64,000 nucleotides of DNA from Hypomesus transpacificus. Taxonomy: Eukaryota; Chordata; Actinopteri; Osmeriformes; Osmeridae. Position numbers and translations under genes: made by a program. The notes beneath the pieces were generated by a model, which did no database searches, was not told the origin of the DNA, and saw nothing but the letters and a program-made list of their open reading frames with translations. The stretch lies in contig NC_061078.1 in assembly GCF_021917145.1 (NCBI RefSeq), positions 518,529-582,528 on the forward strand, written 5' to 3'. The stretch's first letter is position 1. The number at the start of each line of letters is the position of its first letter. Of this stretch, positions 29,196-40,300 are shown piece after piece.

Positions 29196-32100
29196 ATGGC
29201 AACACACACCGTCTCAAACACTGTTCTACTGGGCTTGCTGGTGCTTGGGCTCTGGAACACCAGAGTCTGGTCTCAGCAACCAGAACCAGGACCAGAACAA
29301 GAACCAGAACCAAGAACAGAACCAGGACCAGAACCACGACCAGAACCCGGACCAGTGGAGGAGAAGAAGGAGAAGACCACAGAGATTGAGGAGGAGAAAG
29401 ATGTGTTGGTTCTACATGTGAAGAACTTTGCTCGAGCGCTCAGTGAAAACAGCTTCCTGCTGGTTGAGTTCTGTGAGTAGAATGTCCAGCTTGGAAGGTC
29501 TAGAATGTTCCCTTCATTTTATAATGTTAGACCATACAACACGTCATCACTATGCAGAGTGCGGAAAATGTGTGTGCATTGTGTGTGTGTGTGTGTGTGT
29601 GAGACCTCCCCAGGTGCTGTGAATACCAGTTCTCCCATGACTGAAGTCAGGGAGAGTCAGTTGGGGGAGGAATAGGGGGAGGGAGAGAGAGAAAGATAGA
29701 GACAGAGGGAGGGAGTGAAGACAAGAGGGGGAGGAGGGGAGAGACAGTTAGTGCAACTGTCATTCTGTTATCAGAAGTAAATTTGTATGTTGGGATACCT
29801 GTGGTGTGTGTGTGTATATACAGTATGTGTGTGTTAGGTGCATGTGTGTCAGATTGTATGTGTATGTACAGTATACTGTATCCATATATGTCCTGAACAT
29901 ACATATGTACTATACAGTGTGTATGTGTATACGTGTCTACATCTGTATTTGTGTATATGTGGGTATATATGAGGAAAAATAAATGTTAATTCATCTTACA
30001 ATGTGACACACACACACCCAGGGAGTGGCGACACCAGAACAAACACACACACTTGTTCAGGCATCAGGCCCGGTGCCACACACATGTTACATAGCTCTGT
30101 TGTATTGGAAAACCATGGACAGCGACATTTGTGGTGCATTATCAAGAGATTTATTTATTAGATCTGAACCTCACTGCAAAAAAAAGCTCAAAACCTAGCA
30201 AGGGTAACACTAAAGCAGCTAATAATTGTTAATTCAACTTCGCCATGTAATGTTGTCCTGCAAGAAAGACAAGTTCATTCATGGCTAGCTACTTACCAAG
30301 CGAGAAGTTAACTTTTTAATAGAGTATTTTATTTATCATAGACTTAATGTCTGTCACTAAAGTACGTGTTCCAGGGTTAGCCGGCCCCACGCACAGAACT
30401 TGAAAACGTACTTTATTGACGATCAAGTACTCCCTCGAGTACCTTATTGCTTAAATATACACAGTACATACGTGTATACACATGTTTATATAAGTTAAGA
30501 AATATGTATGTATGCAAATACATGTGTGTATATTTGTGTATATACATATATATTTGGATATGTGTATATACGTGTCTATATATATGTATAAATATATATG
30601 TGCGTATATATGTGTAGACGCTCCGTGGTGTGGACACTGCCGGCAGCTGGAGCCTGTTTATTCTGAAGCGGCAGGGCTGCTGAAGGCGGATTCAGGTGTT
30701 CGATTTGCTAAGGTGGATGCCACAGAAGAGGAGGAGCTGGGGGCAGAGTTTCACATCAGCAGCTTCCCCATGCTGAAGCTGTTCACTTACGGGGACCGAC
30801 ACAACCCCATCACCTACACCGGTACTACACCCTAACCCCATCAGCTACACTGGTGCTACACCCTAACCCCATCAGCTACACTGGTGCTACACCCTAACCC
30901 CATCAGCTACACTGGTACTACACCCTAACCCCATCAGCTACACTGGTACTACACCCTAACCCCATCAGCTACACTGGTGCTACACCCTAACCCCATCACC
31001 TACACCGGTACTACACCCTAACCCCATCAGCTACACTGGTACTACACCCTAACCCCATCAGCTACACTGGTACTACACCCTAACCCCATCAGCTACACTG
31101 GTACTACACCCTAACCCCATCAGCTACACTGGTGCTACACCCTAACCCCATCAGCTACACTGGTACTACACCCTAACCCCATCAGCTACACTGATGCTAC
31201 ACCCTAACCCCATCAACTACACTGGTGCTACACCCTAACCCCATCAGCTACACTGGTGCTACACCCTAACCCCATCACCTACACCGGTACTACATCCTAA
31301 CCCCATCAGCTACACTGGTGCTACACCCTAACCCCATCACCTACACCGGTTCTACACCCTAAACCCATCAGTTATTAATCAGAAGGTTGCCAGTTCGAAT
31401 CCTGGCCGTGCCAAATGACTTGTTCCTTACTTGCCTCAGGGGAATGTCCTTGTACTTATTGTAAGTTGCTCTGGATAAGAGCGTCTGCTAAATGACTAAA
31501 TGTGTGGTGTGTGTGTATGTATGTATATATCTGTGCGGTGTCTGTGTGTGTGTGTGGGTGTGTGGGATGTATCTGTGTGGTGTGTGTGTGGGTGTGGGGG
31601 GGGGGGTGTGTGGATGTATCTGTGCTGTGTGTGTGTGGGTGTGTGAAGGTAAGAGGACAGTAGCAGGTCTACTACAGTGGTTGAGGCGTCGGTCTGGTCC
31701 AGGAGCAGCTGTTCTGGAATCTGTCCAAGCAGCTGATGACATCATCACTGCTCACAACATCACTGTGGTCGGCTTCTTCACAGTAGGGACCCATCTATCT
31801 GTCTGCGTGCCTGTCTCTCTCTGTCTGTCAGTCTGTCTGTCTGTCTGTCTGTCAGCCCGTCCATCTATCCATCTATCTATCTTTATTATACAGTATAGTA
31901 GTATAATAAAGACAGTACATCCATACATCTATCTATCCCTCAGAGTTTAGAGAGTGTGGAGGCAAAGCTGTTTTCCGAAGTTGTCATGGAGATTGTTGAC
32001 ATGGAGTTTGCTGTGACAACCAGCCCAGAGGTGTTCCACAAATATAGAGTGGAGGGAAGAGGTCTAGTGCTGTTCAAGAAGGTGCACACACACACCACAC

Positions 32101-35029
32101 CACACAAACACACACCACACAAACACACACCACACCACACCACACCACACAAACACACACCACACCACACACGTACATACACACACACACATACATACAC
32201 ACAAACACACCACACACACACCACACGCACACACAACACACCACACATACATACATACACACATACATGATGTGTGTGTGTGCAGTTTGATGAGGGCAGG
32301 GCTGATCTGATGCTGTCCAAGGAGGATATCCTGGACAAGGAGCAGCTGACCTCCTTCATCCACAACAACAGCCTGCAGCTTGTCACAGAGTTCAGCGAAC
32401 AGGTATGACACTCATTTACACACACACACATTCACACACCCATGCATATGCACACAAACACACACACTCGCACATCAAACACATACACACACTCACATAC
32501 ACACCCATGGACAGCATATGTCTGCATGCACACATGAATCTGTTTTGTCTAACAGTGCATTGTGGTGTGTGGTGTGTGTGGTGTGTAGAATGCAGACCAG
32601 ATTTTTGGCTCCAAGGTCCACACTCACTGTCTGCTGTTCGTGAACTCCAGTGTGCAGAGTCACATAGCTCTGCTGGAGGACTACCGGAGGGTGGCTAAGG
32701 TGTACAGGGGACAGGTACACTAGGGTAGTACTACTGGAATACAACTATATACTACTAGAATACAACATGAATACTATTATAATACTACCACTACTAAAAT
32801 ACTACAAAGTACTACAATAGACTAAGGGGTATGATACCATTATGTGGGCAGGGCCAGGATCCACTAACAGGTCTGTCCATTTGACCGCCAGGTGTTGTTC
32901 ATCTTGATTGATGTGTCGGCTGGCCTATCACACGTGCTTAAGTACTTTGGGCTGACAGAAGGCGATGCCCCCACCGTACGCATCATCAACACAGACACCG
33001 TGAAGAAGTATGCACTGGGCGGGGCTATCACGACCCAGTCTCTGACGGAGTTCTGCCAGGGTGTTCTGGATGGAACCATCAAGGTAACCTGGCAACACGT
33101 GGATGTGTTGTCGTTAATGGTTGCGTTTAGATTGTGTTGCGATTGTGTTGTGATTGTGTTGCGGTTGTGTTGTGATTGTGTTGAGGTTGTATAGTTTTTT
33201 TAAATCAAATATTTATTTTTATTTTCAAGTTTTCAACAAAAAAACAAAACACACAATACATAATACACCCCCATGGCGACCCTCCCTCCCTCACCCTTCA
33301 CAATTCAGACACATAATTCGATGTCAGGTTGCATATAGTAAAAAAAAAATGATAAAAAAAAGTTACGTACAAAATGATCGGAAATAAAGCTTTCATGACA
33401 ATTATAGTAACAATAAAAATAATTATAATTACAATATTCTTCGAAAAAAGTACTTAGTTTTGTATCTATTTCAGACCATGTTGCTATCGTCGTTTCGCAG
33501 GCGCCTTGCATTCTGGCAACACAAATGTCAGAAACTGTTATGTCAACAAATGTGTTCAGCCATTGTAATCGAGTCAGTGTATGTGGTGGTAGTCAGCGTT
33601 GAGCTAGGATCTTTTTAGCAGCAGTCAACCCAGATAATGCTATTCTTTTTTCTGATTTTGGAAATAGAAAAATACTCAACTGACTTGTATTGTGTTGAGG
33701 TTGTGGTTGTGTTGTGGTTGTGTTGTGGTTGTGTTGAGGTTGTGTTGAGGTTGTGTTGTGGTTGTGTTGTGGTTGTGTTGTGTTTTGGTTGTGATTGTGT
33801 CGTGGTTGTGTTGCAGTTGTGTTGAGGTTGTGTTGAGGTTGTGTTGAGGTTGTGTTGCGGTTGTGTTGCGGTTGTGTTGAGGTTGTGTTGAGGTTGTGTT
33901 GTGATTGCAGCCCCACCTGCTCAGCCAGGAGCTTCCAGAGGGCTGGGACCAGGGCCCCGTCTCCACTCTGGTGGCTAAGAACTTTGAGGCTGTGGCCTTT
34001 GACCCCAACAAAAACGTATTTGTGGAGTTCTGTAAGTTAGACATGTCCACACACATGTCCACACACACACATGCATACTAACCCATGCACATATCTCAGA
34101 GGTTAACTTGGTACCATGTGTGTATGGTGTGTGTGGTGTGTGTATGGTGTGTGTGTGGTGTGTGTGTGTGTGCAGATGCTCCGTGGTGTGGACATTGTAA
34201 GGAGTTAGCCCCAGTGTGGGAGAAGCTGGGAGAGATGTATGCTGAGCGTGATGACATCATCATAGCTAAGATGGACAATACAGCCAATGAGCTGGAGTCT
34301 CTGTCTGTGTCTGGATACCCCACACTGAGATACTATCCTGCTGGAGAGGAGAGGAAGGTACACACACACACACACACACTGAGATACTATCCTGCTGGAG
34401 AGGAGAGGAAGGTACACACACACACACACACACTGAGATACTATCCTGCTGGAGAGGAGAGGAAAGTACACACACACACACACACACTGAGATACTATCC
34501 TGCTGGAGAGTAGGTACACACACACACACACACACACTGAGATACTATCCTGCTGGAGAGGAGAGGAAGGTACACACACACACACACTGAGATACTATCC
34601 TGCTGGAGAGGAAGGTACACACACACACACACACACACACACTGAGATACTATCCTGCTGGAGAGGAGAGGAAGGTACACACACCTGTCTTGTGTGTCCT
34701 TTGTGTAGGTGGTAGAATACAGTGGCAGCAGAGACCTGGAGACTCTCTCCAAGTTCCTGGACAACGGAGGAACTCTGCCTGAGGAAACAGAGGAGGAGGA
34801 GAAGGAGGAGAAGGAGGAGGAGGAGGAGGAGGAGGAGGAGGAAAGGAAGGAGGAGGAGGTAAGAATTCCATATCTAGAATGGTATTCAATTCAATTCCAT
34901 ATCTAGAGCCCCAGTACAACCAATCCTCTCCCAACTCACTCCCCTCAACCAATCCACTCTCTCCTTCTGCAGGTCACTGATGACTCATCACAGCTTCCTG
35001 CCAATGAAACGTCCAAAGATGAGCTGTGA
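29196..35029 (+). CDS. pdia2: Protein disulfide isomerase A2
   Basis: PDIA2 forms and rearranges disulfides in the ER lumen. Eleven coding exons join in phase: 29196-29472, 30618-30821, 31649-31782, 31944-32081, 32286-32402, 32589-32714, 32892-33083, 33911-34031, 34176-34357, 34709-34858 and 34973-35029. The product is 565 residues. A signal peptide ([11 protein letters not shown]) is followed by a Pro/Glu-rich spacer, then a-b-b'-a' thioredoxin folds. Both active sites are intact: [13 protein letters not shown] (exon 2) and [13 protein letters not shown] (exon 9). The protein ends SKDEL, an ER retrieval signal. Exon 10 ends in a long Glu run. The fit to the family is complete. Two donors (exons 2 and 9) seed tandem arrays. 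Confidence 0.95.
30806..31368 (+). repeat. 31-bp array carrying the pdia2 exon 2 donor
   Basis: About 18 units repeat CCCCATCAGCTACACTG|GT followed by RCTACACCCTAA. The first, with CACCTACACCG|GTACTACACC, is the true exon 2 end (30821). All the others are decoy donors downstream in intron 2. The unit includes a telomere-like CCCTAACCCC by chance. Confidence 0.92.
31373..31500 (+). mobile_element. SINE fragment lacking its tRNA head
   Basis: It has ggttgccagttcgaatcctg, then tgccaaatgactt and the tail gataagagcgtctgctaaat. It directly follows the exon 2 donor array. Confidence 0.75.
33105..33908. repeat. gttgtgttgagg array in pdia2 intron 7, split by a retroelement
   Basis: The short units occur at 33105-33190 and 33690-33908 and end at the gtgattgcag acceptor of exon 8. 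Between them lies a separate insertion. Confidence 0.85.
33190..33688 (-). mobile_element. Probable 5'-truncated retroelement in the array
   Basis: The insertion starts with a run of T (a poly(A) tail in reverse) and is flanked by ttgtat at about 33187 and 33686. It splits an otherwise continuous array. No reverse-transcriptase motif is seen, so the class is uncertain. Confidence 0.45.
34324..34680 (+). repeat. Array carrying the pdia2 exon 9 donor
   Basis: The true exon end GCTGGAGAGGAGAGGAAG|GT at 34357 is followed by six further copies of about 33 exon bases plus donor plus (AC)n, at spacings of about 50-54 bp that vary with AC length. One copy has lost bases at its end (GAGAGTAGGTAC). 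Confidence 0.92.
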
Positions 35030-35068
35030 TGTCACGCAGGACAAACATAGCGGTTTCCATGATTTCCT

Positions 35069-35074
35069 AATAAA
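35069..35074 (+). terminator. pdia2: Poly(A) signal of pdia2
   Basis: AATAAA lies 40 bp after the stop codon. Confidence 0.75.
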
Positions 35075-35232
35075 ATATTTTGCCTCCAAAGTTCAGACTG
35101 CGACATTATTTCTGTTATATTGATACGTCTTTTTGAGATGAGCCAAGCCTAATGCAGTTTGGTGTAGGCTGGTAGCAGAGCTGAGCCTGATGCAGTGTGG
35201 TACAGGCTGGTAGCAGAGCTGAGCCTGATGCA

Positions 35233-35698
35233 GTTTACATTTACATTTATTCATTTAGCAGACGCTTTTATCCAAAGCGACTTCCAAGAGAGAGCTTTAC
35301 AAAGTGCATAGCTCACTGATAATAACAACAAGATAGCCCCAAAGCATTGCGGGTAGCCAAAAACAAGAAGTACACATTGTGAACAACCAAAAAATAAGTG
35401 CTAAAGGGAAGAAGCCATAAGAGCATGTGGTTAAGCAAGTTACAATTACACAACATGAATCTCTAAGTGCAAGTGTACCTGTAGGAAAGAGTTTAAAACA
35501 GTTTAAATCAGCTACCACTAACCAACAAGAGCAAGGCAGGAAGGAGAGAGAGAGGGGTTCCTTATACAGGGAAAGTCTCCCCGAGACAAGTAGGGTGAAG
35601 TGCCTTGCCCAAGGACACAACGTCATTTGGCACGGCCGGGAATCGAACCAACAACCTTCTGCGCGAATCCCTAACCGCTCAGCCATCCGACCCCATCA
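35233..35698 (-). mobile_element. Long tRNA-derived SINE copy
   Basis: The left end (catttattcatttagcaga) is the SINE tail in reverse. The right end in reverse complement reads as a tRNA-like head with gctgagcggttagggatt and a ggttCGATTCC box B. The centre is longer than in the 51318 copy. Confidence 0.75.
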
Positions 35699-35699
35699 G

Positions 35700-35881
35700 A
35701 TGAAACTCTGCACCTCACACAGGTAGGACCCTCTCTGTAAACACACACTCACTCTCTAACACACACTGACTCACTCACACACACTCATTCTCTAACACAT
35801 ATACACACTCTCACACTCACACACACTCACTCTCTAACACACACACACACTCTCACACACACACTCACATTCACTCACACA

Positions 35882-35912
<31 letters not shown>

Positions 35913-37389
35913 TCGCTCACAGACCACTTCACTGAGTTTTAGCACCATCTAGTGACCAAACAGAAGATCTGGTCATGAGATCAGTAGAAGGTCTACGTAG
36001 GACAACACTTTATAAATCCAGGTAATATAAGACAAGATAACCCTTCATAAATCCCCAGGTTGGAACATTTAAGTCTTACAGCAGCAGAGAGAAAGACAGA
36101 CTGTATATATATATCTACCCTACATGGCTAATAAGTAATGAAAGCTAGACCGTGTGTGGTAAGTAAAGTGAACTGCCTCACCCACCTCTACATCCACACC
36201 AGGAAGTGACATCACTGCCATGCCTACTTGCACGTCCACACCAGGAAGTGATATCACTTCTATCTGTTGTTTACTGTTGTTGTTGTTGTTATTGTCAGCA
36301 GGATTCTTTCTGCTGTGAATTTGGAAATAAAGATGATTAGATTTGACTAACCCTGTTTGTCTGTGTTGAACACAGCATGCTGTTCTGTTACTGAAGGACT
36401 GACATTTGTTGTGTCTATTCCAATATCTAATGATGGTATACAATGACACAAGTCTGTGTTCTAGAAAGAGTGGTCTGGAGTCGCAGAGGTCCGATAATAT
36501 CAGCTTTAATGCAGCAGTTGGAAATCAACAAGTACAGAGCTCTGGGGCTGTCTACGTTTCCCTACCCGCAACAGAGTTTGGGCTGGTTCCCGAAGTCCAA
36601 CTGGCTATCTGTCCCTGCCCCAGCATACATTATACAGTGCAATTCAAACAGAGAGAGGAAATGAGGGTTGCGCTTTCTCATGCATCAGGGAGTTGTTCTT
36701 GCCGGCGCGTCCCACCTGCTCGGGTGCCGTCTCAGCCCTGTTTCAAGGTTGCTTCTGGAATGGAGAGATTAAGACACAAAATACAGCCTGTTCCCCACAC
36801 CCTGTGTGAGAACCAATTTTTAAGCCTAAGCAAACTTCTAAGTTCATAAGACATAACTTTAATAAGCCCAATATATAATTTTTATAGACACAAAATATTC
36901 TTTAAGACATGCATTCTTTATAGATTCGTATGAACATTGTTCCTGTTGCTATATTCACTAGTGCACAGTGCCGTGATGCATTCGGTGATTAAGATGCCAC
37001 AAATATTAATAACTGAAATTATAGAGAGAGCCGTGCCCGTGATGCAGCTAGTGATTACAGTTCTAGAATTGTACTGTAATGTATTATACATTCTTTATTA
37101 CCCAGCATACACCTGGGCTGTTCTGTTACCCAGCATGCACCTGGTGAGACTGGAGCATTAGTGGAACAATAGAGGGTCAGTGTTGGATATAGCTGAACCC
37201 TACACCAGAGATAACAGCCTGTTAATAAACTACAGAGATAACACACTCACACACACCTCCATACACACACCTCACACACACCTCCATACACACACCTCAC
37301 ACACACATACACCTCACACACACACCTCCATACACACACTTTCCCAGTTTCCTCTCCTCTGTGGAGGTCAGAGTCAGACTGAGTTCAAC
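35700..37389. other. Spacer between pdia2 and pdilt
   Basis: CA-rich repeats occupy 35735-35905. A duplicated ccacaccaggaagtgacatcac element lies at 36190-36260. The stretch 36380-37180 looks like decayed repeat sequence but I cannot classify it. No coding exon is supported. Confidence 0.4.
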
Positions 37390-40300
37390 ATGAAGCTGCT
37401 GCTGCTGTTCTTGCTGGCGGGGAAGACGATCTGTGTGTGTGTGTCTGTCTCCTCCGACACACACTCCGACACACTCTCCGACACACACTCGGAGAGGGGG
37501 GGGGGCTCCGTTGGGGAGGACGGGGTTCTACAGTTGAACAGAGGAAACTTCAAACAAGCTCTGAAACACCACAAACAGCTGCTGGTGCACTTTTGTAAGT
37601 AGTCACACCCTCACACACTCACACACACTCACACACAAACACACACACACTCTCACACAAGCATTGCGTGTATGGTGTGTGTATGGTGTGTGTATGGTGT
37701 GTGTGTGTATGGTGTGTGTGGTGTGTTTGTATGGTGTGTGTGTATGGTGTGTGTGTGGTGTGTGTATGGTGTGTGTGGTGTGTGTGCATGGTGTGTGTAT
37801 GGTGTGTGTGTATGGTGTGTGTGTATGGTGTGTGTGTATGGTGTGAGTGGGGTGTGTGTGTATGGTGTGTGTATGGTGTGAGTGGGGTGTGTGTGTATGG
37901 TGTGTGTATGGTGTGAGTGGGGTGTGTGTGTATGGTGTGTGTATGGTGTGTGTGTATGGTGTGTGTGTATGGTGTGAGTGGGGTGTGTGTGTATGGTGTG
38001 TGTATGGTGTGTGTGTGTATGGTGTGTGTGTATGGTGTGAGTGGGGTGTGTGTGTATGGTGTGTGTATGGTGTGAGTGGGGTGTGTGTGTGTATGGTGTG
38101 TGTATGGTGTGTGTGCATGGTGTGTGTGTATGGTGTGTGTATGGTGTGTGTGGTGTGTGTGTATGGTGTGTGTGTATGGTGTGTGTGGTGTGTGTGCATG
38201 GTGTGTGTGTATGGTGTGTGTGTATGGTGTGTGTGTATGGTGTGTATGGTGTGTGTGCATGGTGTGTGTATGGTGTGTGTGTATGGTGTGTGTGTATGGT
38301 GTATGTGTATGGTGTGTGTGTATGGTGTGTGTGTATGGTGTGTGTGTATGGTGTGTGTGTATGGTGTATGTGTATGGTGTGTGTGTATGGTGTGTGTGTA
38401 TGGTGTATGTGTATGGTGTGTGTGTATGGTGTGTGTATGGTGTGTGTGCATGGTGTGTGTATGGTGTGTATGGTGTGTGTGTATGGTGTGTGTGTATGGT
38501 GTGTGTGTATGGTGTGTGTATGGTGTGTGTGCATGGTGTGTGTATGGTGTGTATGGTGTGTATGGTGTGTGTAGTCGCTCCTCTGTCAGGGGAAGGCCAG
38601 CGGGTGGCAGCAGAGTTCCGAGCCGCAGCACTGCAGCTGCAGAGGTCGGAGGTCAAGCTAGGTGTGGTCGACGTCTCCAAGGAGAAGGAGCTGGCTCGTG
38701 AGCTCAACGCCACAGCCCCACCCTCACTCAGGCTCTACCAATCAGGAGACAGAGACAAAGTCACACCCTTCCCAGGTACACACACACATGCACACACACA
38801 CCAACATGGAGACCACATACACACACATTTACACACCACTCACACACACACACATCACACACAGTCAGTCATGTAACCTCTCTCATGCACCCATTTCTCC
38901 TGTTATGTGATTGTTCAGGACTGCAGACTGCTGCCTCCATTGTGACCTGGCTAAAGAGGAGGGCGGGGCCTTCAGCTGACCTCATCACTGATCTTAGCCA
39001 ATCAGATCGTCTAACAGACTTGGAGGGGCTTGTGGTCCTGGGACTGTTCAAGGTGATTGGCCGCTTGATTCTTACCGTCTTCCAAGTCACTTCTGAAGGC
39101 TGTGTGATGGAGCTTCTGTGTGTGGTGTGTATGGTGTGGTGATAGTGTGTGTGTGGTGTATAGTGTGGTGATAGTGTGTGTGTGGTGTGTATGGTGTGGT
39201 GATAGTGTGTGTGTGGTATGTATGGTGTGGTGATAGTGTGTGTGTGGTGTATGGTGTGGTGATAGTGTGTGTGTGGTGTGTATGGTGTGGTGATAGTGTG
39301 TGTGTGGTGTATGGTGTGGTGATAGTGTGTGTGTGGTGTATGGTGTGGTGATAGTGTGTGTGTGGTGTGTATGGTGTGGTGATAGTGTGTGTGTGGTGTG
39401 TATGGTGTGGTGATAGTGTGTGTGTGGTGTATAGTGTGGTGATAGTGTGTGTGTGGTGTGTATGGTGTGGTGATAGTGTGTGTGTGGTGTATAGTGTGGT
39501 GATAGTGTGTGTGTGGTGTGTATGGTGTGGTGATAGTGTGTGTGTGGTGTGTATGGTGTGGTGATAGTGTGTGTGTGGTGTATGGTGTGGTGATAGTGTG
39601 TGTGTGGTGTGTATGGTGTGGTGATAGTGTGTGTGTGGTGTGTATGGTGTGGTGATAGTGTGTGTGTGGTGTGTATGGTGTGGTGATAGTGTGTGTGTGG
39701 TGTATAGTGTGGTGATAGTGTATGTGTGGTGTGTATGGTGTGGTTATTATGTGTGTGTGTGGTGTGTATAGTGTGTCATAGTGTCTATAGTGTTATAGTA
39801 TAGGTGTTAATGTGTGTGCTGTGTGCAGGATCTCCAGCAGGGGGCAGTGCCGGTGTTAATGTGTGTGCTGTGTGCAGGATCTCCAGCAGGGGGCAGTGCA
39901 GGTGTTCTACGCTGCAGCAATAGACTTGCCAGACCTCTTCTTCTACGTCAGCAGCTCTCAGAGCTTCTACAGGAAGTACAACATCATCAACCAGGAAGCG
40001 GTGCTGCTGTTGAAACAGGTCTGTCACATGACTAGGTCACATGATTCATTATACAAGTAGAGATATAATGGCTCCAACCTCAAAATCAGATTGACTGATG
40101 GCCATGGTATGTTGGTGATAAATCATAAGTAACACCTCTTCACAGTTCTATTAAAGATATCTTGTACAGACAAATGCATCAGTCTTTGTGTGTAAATGTG
40201 TGTATTGTGTGTGTGTCTGTGTGCGTGTATGTATGCGTACGTGTGTGTGTGATGTGTGTGGTGTGCGTGTGCGTGTGTGTGTAGTCTGAGTTGCAGCAGG

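Noticed and set aside
30806-31368. Interstitial telomere repeat (CCCTAACCCC)
   Set aside because: It is part of the 31-bp donor array of pdia2. Other short TAACCC runs near 11650 and 53450 are too short and irregular.
36406-36849. 147-codon frame between pdia2 and pdilt
   Set aside because: The translation shows no recognisable domain, and the stretch resembles decayed interspersed repeat. No neighbouring exon extends it.
37603-38876. His/Thr- and Cys/Val-rich frames of 200-360 codons
   Set aside because: They are produced by the TATGGTGTGTG repeat in pdilt intron 1. The same artefact occurs at 52590-53436, 55184-56014 and 18538-19232.
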